Of a stretch of 64,000 bases of DNA, positions 9,000 through 17,767 are shown one piece after another. The notes below the pieces were generated by a model that searched no databases, was not told where the DNA came from, and was given only the letters and a program-made list of their open reading frames with translations. The translations under genes were made by a program, and so were the position numbers. Positions within the stretch are counted from its first letter, which is position 1. Each line of letters opens with the position of its first letter. This DNA comes from Clostridium sp. (GTDB lineage Bacteria > Cyanobacteriota > Vampirovibrionia > Gastranaerophilales > Gastranaerophilaceae): assembly GCA_018362895.1 (NCBI GenBank), contig JAHALR010000010.1:62001-126000 (forward strand), read 5' to 3'.

Positions 9000-10037
9000 T
9001 TAAAGATTTTCAACAGCTATCTTTAATATTTCATTTTTATCTTCTGAAAATATCCTATATCCATCAATAATTTCATCAATCTTTATTGTTTTTGAAATAA
9101 GAAAATCCGTATTGAGTTTTCCTTCTGAGATATACTCCAGTAGTTTTTTGCAGTGTATAGCATCTACACCGCCTGTTTTAAAAATTAAATTTTTTCCATA
9201 CATTTCCGGCAGAGGAAGAATCTGATTTTCTTCATACATTGCTACAACTGCTACAATTGCATTTGGGCGTGCAATTTGCCAAGCAAGCTGAAAAGTTTTA
9301 TTGCTTCCTGCTGCTTCAATTACACCATCGGCTCCGAATGTATTTGTTTCTTTTTTTACTATTTCTTCACAGTTTTCTTTCAGAGGGTTAATTGTAATAT
9401 CAGCTTTGCATTTCTGCTTTGCAATCTCCAAACGTTTTTCATTGATGTCAATGGCTATAATTTTTTTTGCGCCAAAGAGTCTTGCACATTGCATTGCACA
9501 AAGACCTACCGGTCCTGCTCCAAGCACAGCAATTGTGTCACCTTCTTTTATTTCACAAAGCTCTGCTCCAAAATATCCGCTGGAGAGGATGTCTCCTGTG
9601 AAAAGAGCGTTTTCATAGGTTATGTTTTCAGGGATTTTGGTCAGCCCTGTATCAGCAAAAGGCACTCTAATATATTCAGCTTGGCAACCGTCTATTGAAC
9701 AGCCAATTTTCCATCCACCATTTATACAGTTATTTATGAATCCTCTTTTACAGAAGAAACACTCTCCACAAAATGTTTCACAGTTTGCACTTACTCTGTC
9801 TCCTGGTTTCAAAGTGGAGATTTTTGTACCTGTTTCGACAATTTCTCCAACAAACTCATGTCCGAGAATTATACCTTTTTCAGCTTTTGGAACAGCGCCG
9901 TTAATGATGTGTAGATCGCTTGTACATATGGAAGATAACTTTACTTTGACAATGGCATCTCTTGAATCTTTTATTACAGGTATTGGTCTTTCTGTTAATT
10001 TTATACTGCCATTATTTTCATATACTAAAGCTTTCAT
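9000..10037 (-). CDS. Zinc-dependent medium-chain alcohol dehydrogenase
   Basis: This 345-residue MDR-superfamily dehydrogenase has a GroES-like catalytic domain with GHEFVGEIVETG, a structural zinc lobe C-x2-C-x2-C-x7-C (CGECFFCKRGFINNC), and a Rossmann domain with GAGPVGL. An Asp at the end of the second strand (IAIDIN) favours NAD over NADP. The block GGWKIGCSIDGCQAEY is typical of secondary-alcohol or glutathione-independent dehydrogenases of this branch. The ATG at 10037 has GAGG 6 bases upstream and is preferred to the TTG at 10043. The gene sits upstream of the Kbl-like acyltransferase and could be a threonine dehydrogenase partner, but sequence alone does not fix the substrate. Confidence 0.85.
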   Translation of the reverse strand: MKALVYENNGSIKLTERPIPVIKDSRDAIVKVKLSSICTSDLHIINGAVPKAEKGIILGHEFVGEIVETGTKISTLKPGDRVSANCETFCGECFFCKRGFINNCINGGWKIGCSIDGCQAEYIRVPFADTGLTKIPENITYENALFTGDILSSGYFGAELCEIKEGDTIAVLGAGPVGLCAMQCARLFGAKKIIAIDINEKRLEIAKQKCKADITINPLKENCEEIVKKETNTFGADGVIEAAGSNKTFQLAWQIARPNAIVAVVAMYEENQILPLPEMYGKNLIFKTGGVDAIHCKKLLEYISEGKLNTDFLISKTIKIDEIIDGYRIFSEDKNEILKIAVENL

Positions 10038-10097
10038 TTTCAACCTCAGAAACTTATATTATAAAGATTAACATAGATTTCTGATTTTAGGGTAATA

Positions 10098-10826
10098 TTA
10101 ATTTTTACAAGCTTCACAAGAACATTTTGGAATACATAAGTCATTGCATAATACAATTTTTATTGCTTCACCGGCTTTTGCGTGATATTTAAGTCCGGGC
10201 GTAATTAAACCTGTTATGAATCCGACTGTACAGCCAATAGGTATGCCGATAGCAAGTCCTGTCCCTATTTTTGCAGGATTTGGAATGAATGCAAATCCTA
10301 CTCCTGCACCTGCACCTGCTACACCAAGACCAAGTGTGGAGGCAGTGAGTTTTCCTGCTGTCATCCAAGGACCTTCTTTTAAAGATCCATCTTTTGTGAA
10401 GGGTTTTGCTGACATTGCTACTGCTGTTCCATCAGGTAAAACAAGACATTCAAATTTTAGGTATACTCTTGCATTCTTGTTTGGTATTCTTTGTTTTTCG
10501 ATTTTTATTACTGTTGCTACTATTTTTGAACAAGCAGGTATTAAAAGGGTTCCCTCTTGTGTATAGATGCTTTCAGGTACGCTAAAGTTTACACGTTGTC
10601 CTGCTTTTGCTTTGTCAGACCAGAATTTGCAATCAAATACTATCTTGAGAACATTGCCTTTACAGATAATGTTTCTTAAATTAGTGATTACAGCTTTGTC
10701 GCATGGTGCATTCTTTTCAGGAAAAAGATGCTCCTGAGAGAGAATTTGTTCTTGAATTGCGTATTCTGCTCCAAAAGCAGGAATACTCATAAAAATAAAA
10801 TAGAGTAGTATAATAATTTTTTTCAT
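10098..10826 (-). CDS. Exported protein with a glycine-rich hydrophobic segment, unrecognised
   Basis: A 242-residue protein with a clear signal peptide (MKKIIILLYFIFMSIPAFG). The middle contains IPACSKIVATVIKIEKQ and GTAVAMSAKPF, reminiscent of the small beta-barrel of VirB10/TrbI-type proteins, but this likeness is weak. Residues about 155-205 form a glycine-rich hydrophobic stretch (GLGVAGAGAGVGFAF...GTGLAIGIPIG) like a glycine-zipper membrane segment. The C-terminus carries five cysteines (CNDLCIPKCSCEACKN), an unusual cluster for an exported protein. It is on the same strand as, and 60 bases before, the alcohol dehydrogenase. Function unknown; envelope location is likely. Confidence 0.7.
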   Translation of the reverse strand: MKKIIILLYFIFMSIPAFGAEYAIQEQILSQEHLFPEKNAPCDKAVITNLRNIICKGNVLKIVFDCKFWSDKAKAGQRVNFSVPESIYTQEGTLLIPACSKIVATVIKIEKQRIPNKNARVYLKFECLVLPDGTAVAMSAKPFTKDGSLKEGPWMTAGKLTASTLGLGVAGAGAGVGFAFIPNPAKIGTGLAIGIPIGCTVGFITGLITPGLKYHAKAGEAIKIVLCNDLCIPKCSCEACKN

Positions 10827-10945
10827 ATCACAATATTAAAATATTGCGAAAAATTTTCTATTCTCTAACTGGTTGCTGTTTAAGATAATTTTTTCTTTAT
10901 ATTTTTTCTGCTTGTAATAGAATGTAAATATATATTTGAAATTAT

Positions 10946-11019
10946 GCCCCGGTAGCTCAGATGGATAGAGCGATAGCGTCCTAAGCTGTGCGTCGTTGGT
11001 TCGAGTCCAATCCGGGGTA
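10946..11019 (+). tRNA. tRNA-Arg (anticodon CCU)
   Basis: The 74-base sequence folds into a full cloverleaf: acceptor GCCCCGG with CCGGGGT, D-stem GCTC/GAGC, anticodon stem ATAGC/GCTGT around loop GTCCTAA, five-base variable loop GCGTC, and T-arm GTTGG-TTCGAGT-CCAAT. The anticodon CCT reads AGG codons. The discriminator is A and CCA is not encoded. The gene ends 8 bases before the stop codon of the convergent hcp gene, followed by a T-rich stretch. Confidence 0.97.
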
Positions 11020-11027
11020 TTTTATTA

Positions 11028-12566
11028 TTAATTTTGAAGAATTTCTTTCAAGTCTTCTTCAGGTGTATTTATTGGTTTTATTTTGAATTTTTCAACAAGT
11101 ATATTAAGTACGTTCTGAGATATAAAAGCAGGAAGGCTCGGTCCAAGTTTGATGTTTTCTATACCCAGATAAAGGAGTGTAAGTAAAATACATACTGCCT
11201 TTTGTTCATACCAAGATAAAACAAGAGACAAGGGTAGTTCATTTACAGTACAATTGAATGCTTTAGATAATTCAATTGCCACTTTAATTGCACTGTATGC
11301 GTCATTGCATTGACCCATATCTAATAAACGTGGTATTCCTGCTATATCTCCCATGTTTAGGTCGTTGAATCTGAACTTACCACAGGCAAGTGTTAGCACG
11401 ATGGTGTCATTCGGTGTTTGTTTAACAAAATCTGTATAATAATTTCTTCCGGGTTTTGCTCCGTCACATCCACCAACTAGGAATATATGTTTGATAGCTC
11501 CAGAATTTACCGCATTGATGACTTTATCTGCAATTGACAGTATTGTACCGTGTCCGAATCCTACTGTGAGAATATCTCCGCCATTTATGCCCGTCATGTT
11601 TTTATGTTCATTGTATCCCCCTAATTCGAGAGCTTTTTCTATAACAGGTGTAAAGTCTTTATCCTCATCTATATGTTTACACTCAGGATAAGCAACCACT
11701 GAAGTTGTAAATACTCTGTCTTTATAATTTTCTTTTACAGGCATTATGCAATTTGTTGTAAAAAGTATAGGTGCAGGTATATTGTCAAATTCTTTTTGCT
11801 GATTTTGCCATGCTGTGCCAAAGTTTCCTTTCAAGTGTTTATATTTTTTTAATTTTGGATAAGCATGACAAGGCAGCATTTCTCCGTGAGTATATATGTT
11901 TATGCCTTTATCTTTTGTTTGTTCAAGCAAAAGATAAAGGTCATGCAAATCATGTCCGGTAACAACAATGAAAGGTCCTTTTTCTATATTTGTTGTAACA
12001 TTTGTTGGTTCGGGTGTTCCGTATGTTTCTGTGTTAGCTTTATCTAAAAGTTCCATACATTTCAGATTTATTTCACCTGTTTTTAAAACAAGATTTAATA
12101 ATTCATCTGTTGTGAGTTCTTTTGAAATTGATTGAAGTGCAGTGTAGAAAAATTTGTCGACTTCTGCATCTTTATACCCAAGAATTCTTGCATGGTGTGC
12201 ATAAGCCGCCATACCTTTGAGTCCAAAAAGAATGAGTGATTTTAAACTTCTTTCATCTTCATTACAATCCCAGACCTGTTGTATGTTAAAATTGTTGCCA
12301 CACTTTTTAGCATTTTTTACCTTTTGAATAAATTTATTAATTGATTCATTGTCAAAATTGACATTTGTTATAGTTATGAAAAGTCCTTTAATTATTAATT
12401 CTGTGTTTTCTTCATTTTCTTGAGAACAATTAGCCAGTTCAATCAAGTTGCTTGTTAATTCATCTTGAAGATTTGATGTGTCAGCTTTTTTCCCACATAC
12501 GCCCTGTGCCATTGTGCAAGCTTTTCCAATTGCTGTTTGTTCACATTGAAAACAAAACATAGACAT
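11028..12566 (-). CDS. hcp: Hybrid cluster protein (hydroxylamine reductase)
   Basis: This 512-residue iron-sulphur protein reduces hydroxylamine and, by recent work on the family, nitric oxide; it protects anaerobes from nitrosative stress. The N-terminal cluster ligands are C5, C8, C17 and C24. The hybrid-cluster region is visible in GHDLHDLY, VGGCDGAKPGRNY, LTLACGKFRFN and LDMGQCNDAYSA. It is somewhat shorter than E. coli Hcp (about 550). The start has AGGAG 7 bases upstream. No hcr reductase is adjacent, so the electron donor is elsewhere. The gene is monocistronic and convergent with tRNA-Arg. Confidence 0.95.
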   Translation of the reverse strand: MSMFCFQCEQTAIGKACTMAQGVCGKKADTSNLQDELTSNLIELANCSQENEENTELIIKGLFITITNVNFDNESINKFIQKVKNAKKCGNNFNIQQVWDCNEDERSLKSLILFGLKGMAAYAHHARILGYKDAEVDKFFYTALQSISKELTTDELLNLVLKTGEINLKCMELLDKANTETYGTPEPTNVTTNIEKGPFIVVTGHDLHDLYLLLEQTKDKGINIYTHGEMLPCHAYPKLKKYKHLKGNFGTAWQNQQKEFDNIPAPILFTTNCIMPVKENYKDRVFTTSVVAYPECKHIDEDKDFTPVIEKALELGGYNEHKNMTGINGGDILTVGFGHGTILSIADKVINAVNSGAIKHIFLVGGCDGAKPGRNYYTDFVKQTPNDTIVLTLACGKFRFNDLNMGDIAGIPRLLDMGQCNDAYSAIKVAIELSKAFNCTVNELPLSLVLSWYEQKAVCILLTLLYLGIENIKLGPSLPAFISQNVLNILVEKFKIKPINTPEEDLKEILQN

Positions 12567-12699
12567 AATATTTCTCCTTAATAAAATTTATGGTTATTTG
12601 CTTAGTTTAGTATAGCTTATTATAATAAAAAACCTCTGGAACAACTAGTCAACATACACGATTAATAATTTTTTAAATTTGTAATTTAGTTATTTATTC

Positions 12700-13392
12700 T
12701 CACATTCTGTTTTTTATGTATTCTATTTTTTGTTCGAGGTATTTTATTTCACGTTCTTTTTCCAATGATTTATAAATTTCTTTAGCTTTTTCCAGCAATT
12801 TAATGCTATGATTCGGTCTTTTATGCTTTATTATATCCGCCAGATCAGAGTAAGCAAAAGCCATTTGAATTTTTATTCCGTTTTTATTAGCAGGTCTTTT
12901 GGAAATTGTATTAAAGTTTTTCTCATAGAGTTCATAATTTTCGAGTATTTCTTTTCCACATTCAATCTTTCTGATTAGTGTTGTATAAAGCTTTTTGCCG
13001 TTTCTTTCTTTTTTGAAAATTATTTCTAAATCAGTTAAGCGGGCCATAACATGTATTTGATCGCCCATGCAATTGCTTATTTCTATTGATTTTTCTATTG
13101 TTTCTTCAGCTAATTTAATTTTGCCAATAGTACCGTAAATTTTTCCAAGTTCGGCAAAAAATATATTGGCAAGTTTGATTTTTCCGTTTTTTTGCAAGTG
13201 TTCGGCCAGCTTTTGTGCATTTGTGCAAAATATATCATGTTGGTTTGATGAATAACATAGAGCTTCAAGCTTGAAAAAGTTTTCTTTGGCTCTTTTCGTG
13301 TTGTCAGGATATTTTATACAATTAATTGCTTCTTTCCTGTACAAATCTTCTATATATTTGCTGTTGTTTAACTTTTGCAGAACAAGTTTCAT
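12700..13392 (-). CDS. TPR-like helical repeat protein, unrecognised
   Basis: A 230-residue, lysine-rich, all-helical protein without signal peptide. Regular helix pairs such as AEHLQKNGKIKLANIFFAELG, IGKIKLAEETIEKSIEI and YSDLADIIKHKRPNHSIKLLEKAKEIY fit tetratricopeptide repeats, with a charged coiled tail. Such proteins usually scaffold protein contacts. It is divergent from the PHP-domain gene and separated from it by under 90 bases. No specific function can be given. Confidence 0.65.
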   Translation of the reverse strand: MKLVLQKLNNSKYIEDLYRKEAINCIKYPDNTKRAKENFFKLEALCYSSNQHDIFCTNAQKLAEHLQKNGKIKLANIFFAELGKIYGTIGKIKLAEETIEKSIEISNCMGDQIHVMARLTDLEIIFKKERNGKKLYTTLIRKIECGKEILENYELYEKNFNTISKRPANKNGIKIQMAFAYSDLADIIKHKRPNHSIKLLEKAKEIYKSLEKEREIKYLEQKIEYIKNRM

Positions 13393-13479
13393 AATGTTAT
13401 TAAATCTCTAAAGATTTTAAATTGCTTATATTATTTGTTTTTTTTAAGATAATTTACATTGACAAAGAAGAATGAAGTT

Positions 13480-14805
13480 ATGTTAGATAAAGAATATAAA
13501 ACTACTTTAGCTCAAGAACTAAAAATAAACGATATAGATTTTGGAAAAAATATATTAGGTCCACAGGCTTTCTTGGACTATCTTTCTTTATTAAAGAAGG
13601 AAAATTTTGCACCCGGCAAAAGACTCGATTTTGAAACAGTTGACACCTTTGATAATTCTAATATAGATAATGGTTTATTTTGTGCGAACCTTCATGTCCA
13701 TACACATTATTCTGATGGAACATCAGATGTAAAAACAATTCTCGAAGATTCATTAAAATTTGCAGAGAAAAAACCTTTTTTGCTGGGTATAACTGATCAT
13801 GATACAGTAGAGGGTGCAAAAGAAGCACTTTCAATAGTTTCTAGAGATTACAACAAGTATAAAAATATTAAAATTGTTGCAGGAGTGGAAATTTCAACTG
13901 TTGGTACACACTTTAAAAAACAAACTGGAACGCTTGATATTCATACTCTTTTGTATGGAATAAATCCATTTGACAAGCGTTTGAATAATTTTCTGGATGA
14001 AAAACGAAGATTAAAATTTTCATTGGCAGAGGAAGTTTTGAATAAATTAAAATTCGCTCTGTCTGAGCTTCTTTCCTCTTTGCAAATTACTCTTTCTCTG
14101 GAAGAAGCATCAAAGATACATCCTATGATTACAAAAGGACAAGATGAAGTAAGCCATCCATTAAAAAAATATATATATGCAAAGATTCTTTTTTCATATT
14201 ATGTAGAAAATAATACATTTGTTCTTGAGCGTTTGAAAAAATATGGCGTATCAGAGGCCTTATTGAGTTATGAAAAACCGGTTCAAAAATATAAAAAGAT
14301 GTTTAACAATGCACGATATTTCTATATTTATAAAAATGCACTGGAAAAATATCTTTCTTTTTTAACAGGAGATAAAGAACAATTTGTTTTAAATGAAATC
14401 CCTGAAAATATTATAAATAACCTATTAAAGGCAAAGATGATATGTGAAGAAAATCATCCTTCTTTAGAAAATATACAGCCTGCTTTTTCTTCATTTGAAG
14501 AAACTCTTGCTTTTATTTCAAGTTTAGATTTTGGAATAATAAGCATAGCTCATCCTGCACGATTAAAGTTATCAAACATTAATAAAGATATTAGAGATTT
14601 CTTTTCCGATTTTTGGGCAGTTTATAAAAAATATGGTGGGGACAGGGCACTTTGCTATGAAAAATATTATCAGTCTTATGACAGGAGAAAATATTTTTCT
14701 TATTTAGAAGATATAGATGCTGCTGCTGAAAAATATTCGTTTTTATTTACCGGAGGCATTGACTCTCATGGTGATAATGTAATCAGAAGATGTCCGTATT
14801 CTTAG
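13480..14805 (+). CDS. PHP-domain metal-dependent phosphoesterase
   Basis: The PHP motif NLHVHTHYSDGT and the following GITDHDTVEGAKEA supply the classic metal-binding histidines and aspartates, and GGIDSHGD at the C-terminus supplies the last ligands. Family members hydrolyse phosphoesters of nucleotides or small molecules. About 270 residues of mostly helical, family-specific sequence separate the first and last motifs, so the protein (about 441 residues) is longer than typical YciV-type enzymes. A TTG at 13459 could add seven residues; ATG 13480 with AAGAAG upstream is chosen. Substrate is unknown. Confidence 0.8.
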   Translation: MLDKEYKTTLAQELKINDIDFGKNILGPQAFLDYLSLLKKENFAPGKRLDFETVDTFDNSNIDNGLFCANLHVHTHYSDGTSDVKTILEDSLKFAEKKPFLLGITDHDTVEGAKEALSIVSRDYNKYKNIKIVAGVEISTVGTHFKKQTGTLDIHTLLYGINPFDKRLNNFLDEKRRLKFSLAEEVLNKLKFALSELLSSLQITLSLEEASKIHPMITKGQDEVSHPLKKYIYAKILFSYYVENNTFVLERLKKYGVSEALLSYEKPVQKYKKMFNNARYFYIYKNALEKYLSFLTGDKEQFVLNEIPENIINNLLKAKMICEENHPSLENIQPAFSSFEETLAFISSLDFGIISIAHPARLKLSNINKDIRDFFSDFWAVYKKYGGDRALCYEKYYQSYDRRKYFSYLEDIDAAAEKYSFLFTGGIDSHGDNVIRRCPYS

Positions 14806-14810
14806 TTAAG

Positions 14811-14854
14811 ATAAAAAAATACCGTACTTTTTTGATTGGGAGGTTAGTACGGTA
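14811..14854 (-). terminator. Rho-independent terminator of the TolC-like gene
   Basis: Bases 14820-14827 (TACCGTAC) and 14847-14854 (GTACGGTA) form a perfect 8-bp stem with a 19-base loop. Read on the minus strand it is followed by TTTTTTTAT, as expected of an intrinsic terminator, and lies 23 bases beyond the stop codon of the TolC-like gene. Confidence 0.8.
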
Positions 14855-14876
14855 AGTGGTTCTTATTATAAGATAA

Positions 14877-16244
14877 TTAGATTTTTGCGCCTGTCGCTTT
14901 ATATAGCCCAATATAGTCTACATTGCAATCAAGCTGGTTTTGAACAACCTGTTTATTTAAGACAAGAAGGTTTTCTTTTCTTTGAATTAAATCCAGATAA
15001 GAAATAAGCCCTTCTTCATATTTTGCCTGACTGTATTTAAAGTCTTTCTGTTCCATTTTATATACATTCAGATTAGTCTTATATTTTTTGTCATCTTGTT
15101 TTAGCGCAACAAGTGCATCATTAACTTCTTGAATGGCTGTTATATTTGTTTTGTAGTAATTTTGAAGAATTTGTTCATAGGCATTTTTTTTCAATCTTAG
15201 ATTAGCGATTTTTCTGCCTCCTGTAAACAGATTGAGCATTGCACTTGCGCTTAATACGCCGAAAACATTTCCCCAGGTGAAAGCATTGCCTAAGGCAGAT
15301 GAACCAAACGCCATAAGACCGAAAAGATTAATGTTAGGCAAAAATTCTTTTTTTGCTACCCTTACATCTATGCCGGCTTTTTCTACCATTTTTTCTGCTG
15401 CAAGATAATCAGGTCTTTGGTCTATTATTTCAGATGGTATGGACTCCGGTACTTTTACAAGATAAGATTCTTCGTATTCTTTTCTTTTTAAATCATTAAT
15501 ATTTGCAGGACTTTCTCCAATCAAAACTGCCAGACTGTTAAGAAGTGTTGTTCGTGTTTTTTCCAAATCCGCCAGATCAGCAGTAGCAGAAACAAATGCT
15601 TTGTTTGCTTTTACTAAATCGGCTGTTGAGGTCAAACCAATTTTATTTCTTTCTGACATAAGTTCATATATTTGTTTTCTGTCTTTTATTATTTCTTTTT
15701 GAAGTTCAATCAGCTTATCTGCTTTTATTATATTGAAATAAGTAGCTCCAACTGCTGATGATATGGCTATATATGAAGCTCTTTCATCAAATTTTGATTT
15801 TTCCCATTCTTTTTTTACTGAACGTGTTTTGTCTCTGTTTTTTAAAAATAAATCAAGTTCATAACTCACATTCAAAGGAAACGCCCATATACCGCTAGTG
15901 CTGGTAGAACCGGGGAGCTTGATTCCCGTTGGAGAAAAACCTCCTGAAATTTGTGGAAGTTCATTGGCAAATTGAAGCTTTGTCATTTGATGATATTGTT
16001 CTACTTTCAGTGTCGCAATTTTCAAATCATAGTTGTTTTCAATAGCTTTGATTATGTATTCTGTCAAATATTCATCATCAAAGGTTTTCCACCAATCAGT
16101 GTTGACATAGTCAAATCTGTATTCTGTTACCTGTGTTTTAATAAGTTTATTTTTTTTGCCGGCAGCAAAACAAGGTACATGAACGAAATTCATGCTCAAA
16201 ATGCTGGTCAGTATCAGTCCGGCTGCAAACTTTTTATATTTCAT
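14877..16244 (-). CDS. TolC-family outer-membrane efflux channel protein
   Basis: A 455-residue exported protein with a signal peptide and two tandem OEP-type halves of long amphipathic helices and short strands. Typical features are TDWWKTFDDEYLTEYIIKAIENNYDLKIA at the N-terminus and ALVALKQDDKKY near the C-terminus, as in the NodT/RND outer-membrane lipoprotein branch. A cysteine in the leader (VPCFAAG) may allow lipidation, but a normal signal peptidase I site is also possible. ATG 16244 follows AGGAG by 7 bases; an upstream in-frame ATG at 16274 has none. It would form the outer duct of a tripartite pump; no inner-membrane or adaptor gene is adjacent. A tandem palindromic operator lies just upstream. 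Confidence 0.9.
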   Translation of the reverse strand: MKYKKFAAGLILTSILSMNFVHVPCFAAGKKNKLIKTQVTEYRFDYVNTDWWKTFDDEYLTEYIIKAIENNYDLKIATLKVEQYHQMTKLQFANELPQISGGFSPTGIKLPGSTSTSGIWAFPLNVSYELDLFLKNRDKTRSVKKEWEKSKFDERASYIAISSAVGATYFNIIKADKLIELQKEIIKDRKQIYELMSERNKIGLTSTADLVKANKAFVSATADLADLEKTRTTLLNSLAVLIGESPANINDLKRKEYEESYLVKVPESIPSEIIDQRPDYLAAEKMVEKAGIDVRVAKKEFLPNINLFGLMAFGSSALGNAFTWGNVFGVLSASAMLNLFTGGRKIANLRLKKNAYEQILQNYYKTNITAIQEVNDALVALKQDDKKYKTNLNVYKMEQKDFKYSQAKYEEGLISYLDLIQRKENLLVLNKQVVQNQLDCNVDYIGLYKATGAKI

Positions 16245-16260
16245 TCCACTCTCCTGTCGG

Positions 16261-16305
16261 AATATTGTTATCATAATAACATAATGTTATCATAATAACA
16301 ATATT
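16261..16305. promoter_or_regulatory. Tandem palindromic operator upstream of the TolC-like gene
   Basis: Two identical 14-base units GTTATCATAATAAC occur at 16267-16280 and 16286-16299. Each is a near-palindrome (GTTAT/ATAAC around CATA), and the whole 45-base block, starting AATATT and ending AATATT, is itself nearly self-complementary. Unit-to-unit spacing is 19 bases, close to two helical turns, which would put two dimers on the same face. This is the layout of a MarR- or TetR-type repressor site. No regulator gene is next to it. Confidence 0.7.
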
Positions 16306-16400
16306 TTGTTCAAGTTCTATTTCAACATTTTAAAATATTTTTTGTCAACCTAGCAACTTTTTCAGTCGGCATGTTTTATAATAATTGAAGGTAAGAAGTA

Positions 16401-17216
16401 ATGAATCCAATTGGTTTAAATTCATATAATACAAATAGTTATTATTATCCGTATCAGTCTCAATATTCGCCTCAGGGCTATTATGGACCATATTATGATA
16501 TTCAAGAAAGCTCGAGTGCAGAAAATCCGGCTAAAACTCTTGGATTGGCCGCAATGCTTCAAGGGCTTGCAATGGGAATAAAAAAAGCTTCTGAATTCTT
16601 CTCAAAAAAACTGGCAGCAGGAAAAGAGTTTACTTCAGTTGATAATGTGGTGAAAGCTGCACAAAATATGCTTAATAAAAATAAGCTTTCTACAAAAATT
16701 TTCTTTATTAATCCGCAAAATCAAAATCAGTTTGCCGGTTTGGGAAAAGAAATGGTTAATGAAGTAGCAAAAGGCAGAAATGCTTTCTTTCATAGAGGTG
16801 TAAACGTAGCTGTTGCTCCTTCATCAAAGCCTTCTTTAATATTGCATGAGCTGGGACATGCCGTTAATTTTACAAAACCTATACTTCGTTCCTTACAGAA
16901 ATTCGGCGGTTATGCACTTGCTGCACCGACAGCTTTGCTTCTTGCAAACAGGGCTTTTTCTAACAAACAAGACGGGCAAAAAACATTTATTGAAAAAAAT
17001 GCAGGTATATTAGGTTTTTGTGCATATATTCCTACTTTGATTGAAGAAGGTATTGCTTCTTTAAGAGGCATAAATGCTGCTAAAAAAGTTATAAATAACC
17101 CTAAATCATTGAATATTCTTAAGAAAAATTATGCGCTGGCATGGATGACATATTTGCTTGGTGCTCTTGCTCTTGGTGTTGCTTCGAAACAGGCAGTTGT
17201 CGAAGACAGTCTGTAA
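16401..17216 (+). CDS. Putative membrane-associated zinc metallopeptidase (HELGH motif)
   Basis: A 271-residue protein with a Tyr/Pro/Ser-rich N-terminus (residues 1-40), helices around 45-65, and a zinc-protease signature HELGHAVN at H149-E150-H153. A second acidic motif, LIEEGIASLRG (E215/E216), could supply the third zinc ligand as in M48-like membrane proteases. Hydrophobic segments at about 168-185, 200-215 and 245-262 suggest membrane anchoring. I do not recognise a named family. It is divergent from the TolC-like gene across the operator region and followed by a small exported protein. Confidence 0.65.
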   Translation: MNPIGLNSYNTNSYYYPYQSQYSPQGYYGPYYDIQESSSAENPAKTLGLAAMLQGLAMGIKKASEFFSKKLAAGKEFTSVDNVVKAAQNMLNKNKLSTKIFFINPQNQNQFAGLGKEMVNEVAKGRNAFFHRGVNVAVAPSSKPSLILHELGHAVNFTKPILRSLQKFGGYALAAPTALLLANRAFSNKQDGQKTFIEKNAGILGFCAYIPTLIEEGIASLRGINAAKKVINNPKSLNILKKNYALAWMTYLLGALALGVASKQAVVEDSL

Positions 17217-17288
17217 AATCTTGTTAATTATTTAACTTTTTTTGAAATAGGTATACAATATTATTGTTGTCCTATTGAGGTCTTTTGC

Positions 17289-17756
17289 ATGAGAAAAATA
17301 TCAATATGTGTATGTTCTGTCTTTGTTGCCGTTATGTTTTTACAAGGCTATGCATATAGTTTAACGAATAATGGTACAGGTATAGGTTCAGGCTTATCAA
17401 AGTCTTCTTCCACTCGTCTAGGCGGATATTATAAGCCTTCTCAGGCATCCGTAATTGAGTATGATACTTATGGTACAAAAACAGGTTATTATGTTGAGGA
17501 TGCTTTTGGTACAACTACTAAATATGATACCAGAGGTAATGTTTTGTCTAAGTACAAGAACAATCCAAAAGGAAAAACGTATGTCTATGACAAGTATGAT
17601 CATTTGATTGGATATTATGCAGCTGTTTCAAAAAACAAAACAGTTATGTTTGATAAGAACGATACACCTATTGGATATTTCATGCCGGATTCAAATGGTT
17701 TTGTAAAAAAATATGATATGGACGGCACTCATATAAGTACTTATAAAAAGCCTTAG
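17289..17756 (+). CDS. Small exported protein with YD-like repeats
   Basis: A 155-residue protein with a signal peptide (hydrophobic residues 5-22). The mature part has five short repeats of the form YDxxGxxxGYY / YDTRGNVLSKY / FDKNDTPIGYF, resembling the YD repeats of RHS proteins but far shorter. Such repeats tend to form beta-hairpin or beta-solenoid structures and often bind carbohydrate. There is no toxin or partner domain. Its stop is 12 bases from the convergent holin-like gene. Function unknown. Confidence 0.6.
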   Translation: MRKISICVCSVFVAVMFLQGYAYSLTNNGTGIGSGLSKSSSTRLGGYYKPSQASVIEYDTYGTKTGYYVEDAFGTTTKYDTRGNVLSKYKNNPKGKTYVYDKYDHLIGYYAAVSKNKTVMFDKNDTPIGYFMPDSNGFVKKYDMDGTHISTYKKP

Positions 17757-17767
17757 TTTTTGAAATT

